Shown: one piece after another, positions 17,248 to 26,283 of the stretch | Layout of the letters: each line of letters starts with the position of its first letter | How positions within the stretch are numbered: position 1 is the stretch's first letter | Assembly (NCBI RefSeq): GCF_018860155.1 | Contig: NZ_JAHKNI010000008.1 | Span: 1-64,000, forward strand | Source: Nocardia albiluteola | Lineage (GTDB): Bacteria > Actinomycetota > Actinomycetes > Mycobacteriales > Mycobacteriaceae | Reading direction: 5' to 3' | DNA: 64,000 nucleotides | Translations under genes and position numbers: made by a program | The notes under the pieces: generated by a model | What the model saw: only the letters and a program-made list of their open reading frames with translations | Told to the model about the DNA's origin: nothing | Databases searched by the model: none

Positions 17248-18333
17248 TCACTTTTTCGCCGCCCGCGCGAAGATGCCGGCGAGTTCGGCGGGTGCGACCT
17301 CGTCGAGCTGGGCATAGGTGCATGACTGCGGCGTGCGGTCGTCCCGGAAGCGCACCAGGCGCCCGCCGTGCCGCAGTCGGCCGGCCATGACGTGCTCGTA
17401 CCGGACCTCGGCCACCAGTTCGGGGCGCAGTGCCTCCCAGGACAGATCCTTGGTGCCGGTCCAGCGGCTGACCCCGCCGGGCATCTTTCCCTCGGCCTTG
17501 GCCTGGGCGGCGGCATCGGCCCACATCCTCCAGGGGTGGCCGGTGAGCGCGTCCTTGCGCAGCGACTCGAGCTCGGTGACCAGGGAGGCGCGGCGGGCGG
17601 CGGTGAAGCTGCTGGCCACGCCGACGTGATGCAGGGTGCCCTCCTCGTCGTACAGGCCCAGCAGCAACGATCCGACGCCCTGGCCGTCCTTGTGCCAGCG
17701 GAATCCGGCGACCACGCAGTCGGCGGTGCGCTCGTGCTTGACCTTGACCATCACCCGCTTGTCCTGCAGGTACGCCAGATCGCCCGCCTTGACCATCACC
17801 CCGTCGAATCCGGCGCCCTCGAATCGGGTGAACCAATCCTGGGCTACCTCCGGGTCGGTGGTGATGGGCGTCAGATGCGCGTGTGGGATGGAATTGTCGA
17901 TGATGGTCTCGAGGATCCGGCGGCGCTCGGTGAATGGTTTGCCGGTCAGATCCTCGTCACCGACGGCGAGCAGATCGAAGGCCACGAAACTGGCCGGAGT
18001 CTCCACCGCGAGTTTGTTCACCCGGGACGCGGCCGGGTGCAGCCGATTCTGCAGGGTGTCGAAATCCAGGCCGTTCTCGGTGACCACGACGACCTCGCCG
18101 TCCACGACGCACCGCTGCGGGAGTACCCGTTTCAGCAATGTCACCAATTCCGGGAAATATCGGGTCAGAGGGCGATCGTTACGGGAGCCGAGCTCGATCT
18201 CGTCGCCATCGCGGAACACAATGCAGCGGAATCCGTCCCATTTGGGTTCGTAGAACAACTCCGGATCGTGTGGCAATGCGGAAGCAGATTTGGCCAGCAT
18301 CGGTTTGACGGGTGGCATGACCGGTAAGTCCAC
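17248..18333 (-). CDS. ligC: ATP-dependent DNA ligase LigC
   Basis: This ligase (361 residues) seals nicks with ATP through a lysyl-AMP intermediate. The adenylation motif is YEPKWDGFR with the nucleophilic Lys near residue 31. Downstream ligase motifs are DGEVVVV (III), FVAFDLLAVGDED (IIIa), EGVMVK-type GFDGVMVK (IV) and VKVKHERTADCVVAG (V). An OB-fold domain follows. Size and lack of fused domains match mycobacterial LigC rather than LigB or LigD. It is probably co-transcribed with the PrimPol gene downstream. Confidence 0.92.
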   Translation of the reverse strand: MDLPVMPPVKPMLAKSASALPHDPELFYEPKWDGFRCIVFRDGDEIELGSRNDRPLTRYFPELVTLLKRVLPQRCVVDGEVVVVTENGLDFDTLQNRLHPAASRVNKLAVETPASFVAFDLLAVGDEDLTGKPFTERRRILETIIDNSIPHAHLTPITTDPEVAQDWFTRFEGAGFDGVMVKAGDLAYLQDKRVMVKVKHERTADCVVAGFRWHKDGQGVGSLLLGLYDEEGTLHHVGVASSFTAARRASLVTELESLRKDALTGHPWRMWADAAAQAKAEGKMPGGVSRWTGTKDLSWEALRPELVAEVRYEHVMAGRLRHGGRLVRFRDDRTPQSCTYAQLDEVAPAELAGIFARAAKK

Positions 18334-18454
18334 GCGATCCTCCTCGAGTTCCGACTTCTCGATCGGTAGACGGGACGGGCGAAGTCAATTCATCGCCCGG
18401 ACCCGTCGTTCGTGAAGATCGTATGTGGTGGCACCGACAGAGTCGGGCAACCAG

Positions 18455-18847
18455 CTAGTTCTCCAGCCACCCGTGCTGCTCGGCGAAGGCTGCCAGGCGC
18501 TCGCGGATGGTGATGATCTCCCCGGCGGTCAGCGCCGGGCTCGCATCCAGCAGCAGCTCGGTGATGAGCCGCTTGTGCTCGGCGGGGGTGAGCGCGCCGG
18601 AAGTGCGTTCGCGATTGCGGTGGCGGGGCGCGGCGGGCGGCTGACCGCCCACCAGGGTCAGATTGACCGCCTTGGGCCCGCGGTCACCCTCGGTCACCTC
18701 GAATTCGAATACCCGCCCCTGACGTAGTTCGTCCTCGTCGAGCCCGATGTCGTTCACATGAACGAACACATCGGGGCCGCCGTCTTCCGGGCGGATGAAA
18801 CCGAACCCTCGCGAACTGTCGAAGGACACCAATTTCCCTATCGACAC
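18455..18847 (-). CDS. cspB: Cold-shock domain protein, CspB-like
   Basis: The N-terminal 65 residues are a cold-shock/OB domain with RNP1-like GFGFIRP and RNP2-like VFVHVND, which bind single-stranded nucleic acid. A charged 60-residue tail follows, as in the longer actinobacterial CspB proteins (130 residues in all). The start is GTG at 18847. It is monocistronic in appearance and precedes the ligase gene in the same direction. Confidence 0.88.
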   Translation of the reverse strand: MSIGKLVSFDSSRGFGFIRPEDGGPDVFVHVNDIGLDEDELRQGRVFEFEVTEGDRGPKAVNLTLVGGQPPAAPRHRNRERTSGALTPAEHKRLITELLLDASPALTAGEIITIRERLAAFAEQHGWLEN

Positions 18848-18885
18848 CTACACCCGCTCCTCGTTGCCGTCACTGTGCCGTCACT

Positions 18886-20001
18886 CTAACCGTCGTGATG
18901 CTTGTTGTCGGGGGATTCACCACTGCTGGAGAGCGCCTTCTGTAGCGAATTGAACACGGTCAGGCCCTGGCCGACCATGCCGTTGATCAGCTCGCCGACG
19001 CCGTCCGGTCCGTTCAGCACCGTGAGATTGGCATTGGACAGGCCCGTCGCGGCCTGTTTCACGATTTCCGGGAGCTGCTCGATGAGCAACTGGTCCAGCG
19101 CGATGCGATTGTTGGACGCGGCGGCCTCGGCTTGAATGCGGGTGCGGTCGGCCTCGGCCTGCGCGAGTACCCGCACGCGCTCGGCCTCGGCCTGGGCGGG
19201 CTTGACGACCTCGGTCTGCAGCTGTTGTTCGCGCAGGTTGGCCTCCTTGCGGGCGCGCTCGGCCTGCGCGGTGAGCACCTCCTGCAGCGCGATCGCCTCC
19301 GCGAGCGGCCCGGCCTGGGCGGCCTCGGCCTTTGCCCTGTCGATATCGCGCTGGTATTCGGCCTGCAGCACGGAGGTCTGGCGCTGGTATTCGGCCTGCT
19401 TGCGGCGCGAGGCCTGTTCGGCCTCGGCGGCGGCCTGCGCGGCGGCGGCCTGGGCGATTTGCGCGTCGCGCTGCACCGCGGCATTGTGCGGGGCCGCCAG
19501 GGCCGCGATGTAGCCCAGGTTGCCGTCGTCGATGGACTGGATCTGCAGCGAGTCGACCCACAGGCCGATATTGCTCATCTCGACCTTGGAGGCGACCAGC
19601 ACCTCGTCGGCGAGCTTCTGGCGCTCGCGGATGATCTCCTCCACGGTCATCGAGCCGATGATCGAGCGCAGGTGCCCGGAGAAGATGCGCCCGGTGAGCA
19701 CCGACATCTCACGCTCCTGTTCGGACAGGAAGCGTTGCGCGGCATTGACGATGGACCCGGTGTCGTTGGCGACCTTGAACGCGATCACCGCGCGCACGTC
19801 TAGCTGGATGGCCTGCTTGCTGACGCAGCGCTCCTGGATCTCGGCCTCGTACATGGCCAGCGACAGGTAGCGGACCTTGCGGAAGAACGGCATGACCCAG
19901 GCGCCGTGCCCGGTGATCACCTTGAACGGCGCACCGTCTCTGCCCTTCCCGCCGCTGACCAGCATCGCCTCGTCCGGATCGGGCACGTGGTACCCCAGCA
20001 C
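18886..20001 (-). CDS. Flotillin-like SPFH domain protein
   Basis: This is a membrane-associated scaffold protein of 371 residues. The first half is an SPFH domain (SLAMYEAEIQERCVSKQAIQ, AVIAFKV, SIIGSMTVEEIIRER). The second half is a long Ala/Glu/Gln/Arg-rich coiled coil (QAEAERVRVLAQAEADRTR) typical of flotillins. No clear N-terminal membrane helix is seen, so attachment may depend on the partner. The NfeD-like gene is immediately upstream in the same operon. SPFH/NfeD pairs are thought to organise membrane microdomains. Confidence 0.88.
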   Translation of the reverse strand: MLGYHVPDPDEAMLVSGGKGRDGAPFKVITGHGAWVMPFFRKVRYLSLAMYEAEIQERCVSKQAIQLDVRAVIAFKVANDTGSIVNAAQRFLSEQEREMSVLTGRIFSGHLRSIIGSMTVEEIIRERQKLADEVLVASKVEMSNIGLWVDSLQIQSIDDGNLGYIAALAAPHNAAVQRDAQIAQAAAAQAAAEAEQASRRKQAEYQRQTSVLQAEYQRDIDRAKAEAAQAGPLAEAIALQEVLTAQAERARKEANLREQQLQTEVVKPAQAEAERVRVLAQAEADRTRIQAEAAASNNRIALDQLLIEQLPEIVKQAATGLSNANLTVLNGPDGVGELINGMVGQGLTVFNSLQKALSSSGESPDNKHHDG

Positions 20002-20016
20002 TGTTCTCTCCCTTGG

Positions 20017-20253
20017 CTATGTGATTATTTCTCCGGGCCCGAGGTCGAGCGGAATCCACGGAACGACATCGACGATGCGGCCCGGATGCGCCTCGACGAC
20101 CAGGACGGTGGCGCCCCGGTCGATGGGCTCGGTAGACCGCGCGATGTAGCTCTCTGTCCCCCCTCGGATCGCGACCAGGACCTCCCCGAGCGTGCCTGCG
20201 CCCCGGATCGGCGATGTGAGCGTACCGGTCAAACCCTGCACCGGGTCGGTCAT
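20017..20253 (-). CDS. Small NfeD-like OB-fold protein
   Basis: The 78-residue product resembles the soluble C-terminal OB domain of NfeD, ending with the typical segment GATVLVVEAHPGRIVDVVPW. NfeD proteins partner with flotillins, and the flotillin gene follows after 15 bases. The ATG at 20253 lies nine bases after AAGGAG; an upstream ATG at 20277 has no such site. It lacks the membrane helices of full NfeD. Confidence 0.7.
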   Translation of the reverse strand: MTDPVQGLTGTLTSPIRGAGTLGEVLVAIRGGTESYIARSTEPIDRGATVLVVEAHPGRIVDVVPWIPLDLGPGEIIT

Positions 20254-20462
20254 CGCATCGAACTCCTTGGCAGGCAACGGTCTACCGGGTTCACCGGTAA
20301 ATTGAGCCTACCGCCGCCCGGTCTCGGCGTAGCACCGAATCGTAGCCTTGCGCGTCGGGTTTGTCGCGCCCATATGTTTCGGGTCCCGCAATTCCGGCAA
20401 CCCCTCACAGTTGGGGAAAATTGCCCCTGGTGATTCCGGCGTGGCCGTGCAACGCTTAAGCG

Positions 20463-22019
20463 GTGAACCCACCTCCGGATATGCGGGCCGCGGAGCCGGT
20501 CCCGGCGTCCGACAAAATCGATATCGCCGTGTTGAAGGTCGCCGGCGTGGTGGTGCTCGGCGCCATCATGTCGATCCTGGACATCACCGTCGTCACCATT
20601 GCCATTCCGACGTTCCAGAGCACCTTCCACACCGCCTACACCAGCGCCGCCTGGTCGATGACCGGCTACACGCTGGCGCTGGCCACCGTGATCCCGTTGA
20701 CCGGCTGGGCCGCGGACCGCTTCGGCACCAAACGCCTCTACATGATGGCGCTGAGCTTCTTCGTGATCGGCTCGGTGCTGTGCTCGACGGCATGGAACAT
20801 CGAGTCGCTCATCGGATTTCGCGTAATCCAGGGCCTGGGCGGCGGCATGCTGATGCCGCTGGGCATGACGATCATGACCAAGGCGGCCGGGCCCGAGCGC
20901 ATCGGCCGGGTGATGGCCGTGCTGGGCGTGCCCATGCTGCTGGGGCCGATCCTCGGGCCGATCGTGGGCGGCTGGCTGATCGGGGTGCACTGGTTCGGGA
21001 TGGCCGGCTGGCACTGGATCTTCCTGATCAACCTGCCGATCGGCATCGTCGCGCTGATCCTGGCGTACGTGGTGTTCGCCGCGGACCGGCCCGAACCCAC
21101 CCAGTCCTTCGACTTCGTCGGCATGCTGCTGGCCTCGCCCGGCCTGGCGCTGTTCCTGTACGGGGTGTCCTCGATTCCGCAGAAGCACACCGTCTTCGCG
21201 GCCGGGGTGCTGATTCCCGCGCTGATCGGGCTGGCGCTGCTGGTGGCGTTCGTGCCGCATGCGCTGCGTGCGGAGCATCCGCTGATCGATCTGCATCTGT
21301 TCCGCAACCGGGCGCTGACCTTCGCGGTACTGACGATGGTGTTCTTCGCCGTGGCCTTCTTCGGGTCCGGGCTGCTGCTGCCCAGTTATCTGCAGCAGGT
21401 GCGCGGGCTGTCCGCGCTGCATTCCGGATTGATGCTCGCCCCACAGGGTTTGGGCGCGATGCTGACGATTCCGATCGCGGGCCGGCTGGTCGACAAGATC
21501 GGTCCCGGCAAGATCGTGATGACGGGCATCGTGGTCATCGCGATCGGCACCGCGTTCCTGACCCAGCTGCACGCGGACACCTCGTATGTGGCGCTGATCG
21601 CCGCGCTGTTCGTCATGGGCCTGGGCATGGGTTGCACGATGATGCCGGTGATGTCCGCGGCGATTCAGACGCTGACCCAGGCGCAGGTGGCGCGGGGCTC
21701 GACGCTGATGAACATCGTCAACCAGACCGCCGGTTCCATCGGCACCGCGACGATGTCGGTGATCCTGACGAACCTGTTGAACGGGAAGCCCTTTGCCCAG
21801 CCCGCGATCGCCTCGCACTTCAATCCGGAGATCGCGGCCAAGCTCCCGCCCGCCGCGATCCACGAGGGCCTGCGGCAGGCCGCCTGGGCGTTCTCACACA
21901 CCTACATCGTGGCGGTGGTACTCATCGTGATCACCCTGATCCCGGCGTTCTTCCTGCCGCGGGTCAAGGCGCCGGCGTCCACGGAGCAGGTCGATGCCCC
22001 GATAGTCATGGGGCACTGA
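20463..22019 (+). CDS. DHA2-type MFS drug exporter (EmrB/QacA family)
   Basis: This integral membrane protein of 518 residues should have 14 transmembrane helices and export hydrophobic compounds using the proton gradient. It has the DHA2 signature LDITVVTIAIP in helix 1, the loop motif GWAADRFGTKRLY (motif A) and the motif C-like GVPMLLGPILGPIVGGWL. The start is GTG at 20463. It is divergent from the NfeD/flotillin operon and ends at a strong hairpin. No adjacent regulator is evident. Confidence 0.9.
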   Translation: MNPPPDMRAAEPVPASDKIDIAVLKVAGVVVLGAIMSILDITVVTIAIPTFQSTFHTAYTSAAWSMTGYTLALATVIPLTGWAADRFGTKRLYMMALSFFVIGSVLCSTAWNIESLIGFRVIQGLGGGMLMPLGMTIMTKAAGPERIGRVMAVLGVPMLLGPILGPIVGGWLIGVHWFGMAGWHWIFLINLPIGIVALILAYVVFAADRPEPTQSFDFVGMLLASPGLALFLYGVSSIPQKHTVFAAGVLIPALIGLALLVAFVPHALRAEHPLIDLHLFRNRALTFAVLTMVFFAVAFFGSGLLLPSYLQQVRGLSALHSGLMLAPQGLGAMLTIPIAGRLVDKIGPGKIVMTGIVVIAIGTAFLTQLHADTSYVALIAALFVMGLGMGCTMMPVMSAAIQTLTQAQVARGSTLMNIVNQTAGSIGTATMSVILTNLLNGKPFAQPAIASHFNPEIAAKLPPAAIHEGLRQAAWAFSHTYIVAVVLIVITLIPAFFLPRVKAPASTEQVDAPIVMGH

Positions 22020-22031
22020 GTATTTCGGGGT

Positions 22032-22074
22032 GAACCGGGCCGGCATGTTCGCGACGAACATGCCGGCCCGGTTC
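22032..22074. terminator. Perfect 19-bp hairpin between two convergent exporter genes
   Basis: The arms gaaccgggccggcatgttc and its exact complement are separated by the five-base loop gcgac. It lies 12 bases after the stop of one MFS gene and about 50 bases from the end of the opposing one, so it can serve both directions. Confidence 0.85.
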
Positions 22075-22124
22075 GTTTCGGGGCCCATGACGGCGGCAAG
22101 GAGGCCATCACGCGCCCCGGTGGG

Positions 22125-23672
22125 TCACTCCGGCGCTGCTGCGGCGTCGGCGGGGGCGCCGGCCGGTACGGGCTTGCGGGCGCGCAGCAGGAGCAGGCCC
22201 AGCAGCGCGGCCGCGAGGCTGAACCCGGCGCTGATCCACGCGCCGGAGTGCATCGCGGCGGCGAAGGCCGTCTTCGCCGGGCCCTCGAAGCCCAATTGGA
22301 ATGCCGCGCCGATGGATTCGCGCGCGGCATGCGGTGCGCTCGCGGGCATGTGCGAGGTGAACATGCTCGCCAGCACGCTGCCCAGCACCGCGATGCTGAC
22401 CGCGTTGCCGACCTGCAGGATGGTGTCGTTCATGGCCGAGCCGACACCGGCGTGCTCGAGCGGGACCGCACTCAGGATCGAGGCGTAAGCCGCCGGGCCG
22501 GCCAGACCGCCGCCGACGCCCATGATCATCATGCTGGCCAGCACCCACGCATAGCTGTCGGCATTGGCCAGCACCACGAAGGCGCCGCCCATGACGAGCA
22601 GTCCCGCGACGATGAGCGTCTTGTTGCTCAGCTTCTTGCCCAGGGTGGCGCCCAGGCCGTTGAACACCGCGGCGGCCACCGCATAGGGCAGCAGCGCCCA
22701 GCCCGCCTTCATCGGCCCGTAACCCAGCACGAACTGCACGTACTGGGTCAGCATCAGCAGCACCGCACCCATTCCGAAGACCATCAGCAGCAGCGTGAGA
22801 CATGTGCCGGAGAAGTCGCGGCTGGTGAACACCTTCAGCGGCAGCATCGGGTGCGCGGAGCGATGCTCCCAGTAGGCGAACCCCGCCCCCGCCACGACGG
22901 CCAGCGCGATCACCGGAATGTTCCATTCGCGCTGAATGATCACGTACACCGTCGAGGACAGCGCGACGATCGAGAGCACGACGCCGACCAGGTCGATCGG
23001 GCGCTGTTGGCCGTACGTCTCGGGCATGAGCGTCACCGCGGCGATGATCGCGATGACGGCGACCGGGATGTTCAGCACGAACACCGAACCCCACCAGAAG
23101 TGCTGCAGCAGAAACCCGCCCAGCGTCGGGCCCAGCACGATGCCGACCATTGAGACCGTCGACCACGCGGCCATGGCCTTGCGGCGCTCCTGCTCGTCGA
23201 AGGTGGTCATCAGGATGGACAGTGTCGAGGGCATCAGCAGTGATCCGCCGACGCCCATCGCGATCCGCGCCGCGATCAGCTGCCAGGGCGCGGTGGCGAA
23301 GACCGCCAGCAGCGAGGCCGCACCGAACAGGGCCAGGCCCGTGATCAGCATGCGGCGCCGGCCGAAGCGGTCCGAGAGGCTGCCCGCCGTCAGCAGCAGC
23401 CCGGCGAAGACCAGGACGTAGGCGTCGAGGATCCACTGCACGTCCGACGGCGTGGCGTGCAGTTCGCGGATCAGCGGCGGGATGGCGATATTCAGGACGG
23501 TGCCGTCGACCATCAGCACCAGCAGGGACAGGCAGAGTGCGACCAGCACCCACCAGCGCCGCGGGTCGCGCTGCGGCGACTCGGTCGGCTCTGTGCTTAC
23601 CCACCCCGCCGACTCCGCAAGCTCCGTCGGCTCTCCATCCCCGGGAAGGACGTCATTCGATTTCACTCGCAC
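22125..23672 (-). CDS. DHA2-type MFS drug exporter, divergent from its TetR regulator
   Basis: The product is a 515-residue, probably 14-helix exporter. It has DGTVLNIAIPPL in helix 1, motif A GSLSDRFGRRRML and motif C GIVLGPTLGGFLL. The start is GTG at 23672. The gene is divergently transcribed from a TetR gene 47 bases away, with repeated putative operator half-sites between them. That arrangement predicts drug-inducible expression. Part of its 5' coding sequence (23600-23633) recurs nearly identically in an intergenic region at 27669-27702. Confidence 0.92.
   Translation of the reverse strand: MRVKSNDVLPGDGEPTELAESAGWVSTEPTESPQRDPRRWWVLVALCLSLLVLMVDGTVLNIAIPPLIRELHATPSDVQWILDAYVLVFAGLLLTAGSLSDRFGRRRMLITGLALFGAASLLAVFATAPWQLIAARIAMGVGGSLLMPSTLSILMTTFDEQERRKAMAAWSTVSMVGIVLGPTLGGFLLQHFWWGSVFVLNIPVAVIAIIAAVTLMPETYGQQRPIDLVGVVLSIVALSSTVYVIIQREWNIPVIALAVVAGAGFAYWEHRSAHPMLPLKVFTSRDFSGTCLTLLLMVFGMGAVLLMLTQYVQFVLGYGPMKAGWALLPYAVAAAVFNGLGATLGKKLSNKTLIVAGLLVMGGAFVVLANADSYAWVLASMMIMGVGGGLAGPAAYASILSAVPLEHAGVGSAMNDTILQVGNAVSIAVLGSVLASMFTSHMPASAPHAARESIGAAFQLGFEGPAKTAFAAAMHSGAWISAGFSLAAALLGLLLLRARKPVPAGAPADAAAAPE
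23600..23633 (-). repeat. 34-bp sequence, copy 1 (within MFS gene 5' end)
   Basis: Read on the minus strand, these 34 bases match 27669-27702 read on the plus strand at 31 of 34 positions. The core is ggagcttgcggag followed by cggcggggtggg. Here it encodes part of the cytoplasmic N-terminus of the exporter. Confidence 0.6.
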
Positions 23673-23692
23673 AGCGTACGATAAACTCGAAC

Positions 23693-23723
23693 GGTGTACC
23701 AGTGAATTAAGGTGGACCAGTGA
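23693..23723. promoter_or_regulatory. Direct-repeat operator candidate for the TetR regulator
   Basis: Two copies of a 13-base sequence, ggtgtaccagtga and ggtggaccagtga, are spaced 5 bases apart. Each contains a small GGT-N2-ACC dyad. The second copy overlaps the GTG start of the TetR gene. The site lies between the divergent exporter and regulator genes and is a natural place for repression of both. Assignment is inferred from position and repetition. Confidence 0.5.
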
Positions 23724-24460
23724 CCAAGCCTTTTACCTCGGTATGGACCCGTGAACCGCGGCAACCGAAGAGTTCCGGCTTACGTCGCGAGCAGATCGTC
23801 GCGGCCGCGCTCGAACTGCTCGACGCCGAGGGACTGGACGCGCTGAGCATGCGCAAGCTCGGCGCGAAACTGGGGGCGGGGGCCACGAGCCTGTACTGGT
23901 ACGTGGCGAACAAGGACGAACTGCTGGAACTGACCATGGACCAGATCTGGGCCCTGGTCGAGGTCCCCGATCCGGACCGGGCGTCCTGGCGCGAGGCATT
24001 CACCACCTTCGCCTACAGCTTCCGCGCCACCCTGCTCGAGCATCCCTGGGCGGCGCAGCTGGTGGGCCAGCTGCCCAATGTCGGCCCGAATTCCTTCGCC
24101 CTGACCGAACGCCTGCGCCGCGCCTCGACCGAGGCCGGGTTCACCGGCATCGACATCTACCTGGCCACCAGCACTGTGATGAGTTTCATTCTGGGCCAGG
24201 TGCTTCCGGTGCTCAGCTACCAGAAGTCCAGGCACGGAAGGGAATACAGCGCCGAGAGCCTGATGGCCGCGGTCGTCGAACTCGCGGCCGACTACCCGCA
24301 GCTACGCGCCGATTATGCCGAGATGCCCTCGGACCCGGAGGTCGCCCGCGCCATCGCGTTCGACTTCGGCCTGCTGAGCGTCCTGGACGGGCTGGAGGCG
24401 CGCCTGATCGCGGCGAGGACCGATGCGACCGCGGCGCAGGGGCACCGGACGCAGGGATAG
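23720..24460 (+). CDS. TetR family regulator with TetR-class C-terminal domain
   Basis: The regulator has 246 residues. The helix-turn-helix runs through LSMRKLGAKLGAGATSLYWY, then VANKDELLELTMD, and the effector domain is of the tetracycline-repressor class (HPWAAQLVGQLPNVGPNSFALTERLRRA). The GTG at 23720 follows AAGGTGG. It is divergent from the DHA2 exporter and most likely represses it until a substrate binds. It is convergent with the NRAMP gene at its 3' end, with 14 bases between the stops. Confidence 0.9.
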   Translation: MTKPFTSVWTREPRQPKSSGLRREQIVAAALELLDAEGLDALSMRKLGAKLGAGATSLYWYVANKDELLELTMDQIWALVEVPDPDRASWREAFTTFAYSFRATLLEHPWAAQLVGQLPNVGPNSFALTERLRRASTEAGFTGIDIYLATSTVMSFILGQVLPVLSYQKSRHGREYSAESLMAAVVELAADYPQLRADYAEMPSDPEVARAIAFDFGLLSVLDGLEARLIAARTDATAAQGHRTQG

Positions 24461-24474
24461 CGTCCGCCGGCCGG

Positions 24475-26283
24475 TCAGCCCCGGCCGAGCTGGATCGCCT
24501 TGACCAGCAGCAGGATCGCCCCGACGATCAGATAGGCGCGCAGCGCGAGCATGCCCAGTTTCGTTCCGGCCGACCAGGTCACGGGCTCGAGCAGGGTCAG
24601 CGGCGGCATGCGCCAATGATCCTTCTCGGCCGGGTCGATGACGGGCACGGGCTTGGCGGGCGCGGGGGAGCGGCGTTGCATCCAGCGCAGCACGACCGCG
24701 GCGAGCAAAGCCAGCACCACCAGCACGACGGCCAGATAACCCGCGGTCGCGGTCACGTTCAGATGCGGGAACAGCGTGGTGGCCATCAGGATTCCCGACA
24801 ACAGCAGCAGCACCCCGACGATGAACACCGCGACGACATTGAGCCAGGCCTTGTTCACCCACGGCCCGAGCACCTGCGGGTCGTTGCACAGCAGCAGCAG
24901 GAACACGCTCGCGCTGGGCAGCAGCAGACCGGCCAGGGCCTGTACGGCGGTGGTGATCAGACCCAGTGGCGCGCCGGGGATCAGCACGATCACCGCGGCG
25001 AGCACGACCATCGCGATGTAGGAGACATAGAACTGCTTCGCGTCGCGGAATCCGCGGTGCAGCGAATGCTTGATGCCGAACACGTCGCCGAAGGCGTAGC
25101 TGGTCGCCAGGGTCACCGCGGCCGCGCCGATGATCGAGGCATCCAGCAGCACGATCGCGAAGAACGAGCCCAGCGTGGAGTCGATGCGGCCCAGCAGATG
25201 CGCGATATCGCCCGCGTCGATGAACTTGCCGACCGCGTTGTTCGTGCGCGCGGCGTAGTCGGCCGTTATCATCAGTGCCGCCGCCCCGATCACCACGACG
25301 AACGCGCCCAGCGTGGTGTCGGCGCGCTCGTAGCCGATGAACCGCGGCGTGATGCGCTTGTCGACGATATTGGACTGCTGGAAGAACAGCTGCCACGGCG
25401 CCACGGTGGTGCCGACGATCGCGATGATCAGCAGCACCCCATCCGAGCTGAATCCGCCCTGCACCCCGGGCACGACGAAATCCCGTGCGGCATGGACCCA
25501 ATGGGGGTGCGACATCAGCAGCATCGGGATCTGCAGCAGGGTGATCGCGATGAAGACGAACATCGCCCGCTCCCAGCGGCGGAAGCTGCCGGAGGCCATG
25601 ATGACCACCAGCGCGATCGCCGCGATCGGCACGACGATGTACTTCGACACCCCGAAATACTCCGAGGCCAGCGAGATTCCGATGAATTCGGTGACGATGG
25701 TCAGGAAGTTCAAGACGAACAGATCACCGACGGAGAACCAGCCCCAGCCGCGGCCGAACCGCTCGTTGATCAGCCGGGCGTGGCCGATGCCGGTCACCGC
25801 GCCCAGGCGCACCACCATCTCCTGGTTCACGATAAGCACCGGGATCAGCAACAGCAGCACCCACAGCAGGCTGTAGCCGTAGTTCTGCCCGGCCTGGGCG
25901 TAGGTGGCCATGCCGCCCGCGTCGTTGTCGCCGACCATGACGATCAGACCCGGGCCGACGATCGCCAGCAGGGTCAGGGCCCGGGTGCGCAGGGTGCGTG
26001 GATGCTCGGTGTCGGTGACACTGATCTTGCCGAACGCGCCCTCGATGTCGCCCAGGTGCGCGGAGTCGAGCACGGCCGTGCGGCGGGCCGCGGGGGCGGC
26101 GGGCGCTATGGGCGCTTGCGCCGGATGCGGCGGTGGCGGCGTGTCCGAACGCGGCGGTGCGAGCGCGTCCGGTGCATCCGAGGCCGCCGCGGGTGCTGGC
26201 GATCCAGCGGGCGCGGTCGCCGGACCGGGCGCAGTGGTGTCGGATTCGCTTGACGTGGAACGTGTTTCGCCGGTACCGCTCAT
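24475..26283 (-). CDS. NRAMP-like divalent metal transporter with altered metal site
   Basis: This membrane transporter (602 residues) has a Pro/Ala-rich cytoplasmic N-terminus of about 100 residues, then roughly 11 helices of the NRAMP fold. The helix-1 DPGN of manganese/iron NRAMPs aligns with DAGG: the Asp is kept and the Asn is lost. The helix-6 MPH aligns with APW (GTTVAPWQLFFQQS), so the soft-metal Met ligand is replaced by Ala. Loss of that Met separates NRAMP-related magnesium transporters from transition-metal ones. The start ATG overlaps the stop of the upstream MgtE-type sensor gene (TAATG), so the two are translationally coupled. I infer Mg2+ transport; the substrate is untested. 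Confidence 0.85.
   Translation of the reverse strand: MSGTGETRSTSSESDTTAPGPATAPAGSPAPAAASDAPDALAPPRSDTPPPPHPAQAPIAPAAPAARRTAVLDSAHLGDIEGAFGKISVTDTEHPRTLRTRALTLLAIVGPGLIVMVGDNDAGGMATYAQAGQNYGYSLLWVLLLLIPVLIVNQEMVVRLGAVTGIGHARLINERFGRGWGWFSVGDLFVLNFLTIVTEFIGISLASEYFGVSKYIVVPIAAIALVVIMASGSFRRWERAMFVFIAITLLQIPMLLMSHPHWVHAARDFVVPGVQGGFSSDGVLLIIAIVGTTVAPWQLFFQQSNIVDKRITPRFIGYERADTTLGAFVVVIGAAALMITADYAARTNNAVGKFIDAGDIAHLLGRIDSTLGSFFAIVLLDASIIGAAAVTLATSYAFGDVFGIKHSLHRGFRDAKQFYVSYIAMVVLAAVIVLIPGAPLGLITTAVQALAGLLLPSASVFLLLLCNDPQVLGPWVNKAWLNVVAVFIVGVLLLLSGILMATTLFPHLNVTATAGYLAVVLVVLALLAAVVLRWMQRRSPAPAKPVPVIDPAEKDHWRMPPLTLLEPVTWSAGTKLGMLALRAYLIVGAILLLVKAIQLGRG

Noticed and set aside
24616..26253. Very long plus-strand frame opposite the NRAMP gene
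   Set aside because: It is rich in His, Gln, Arg and Asp, as expected of a GC-rich shadow frame; the opposite strand encodes a clear transporter.
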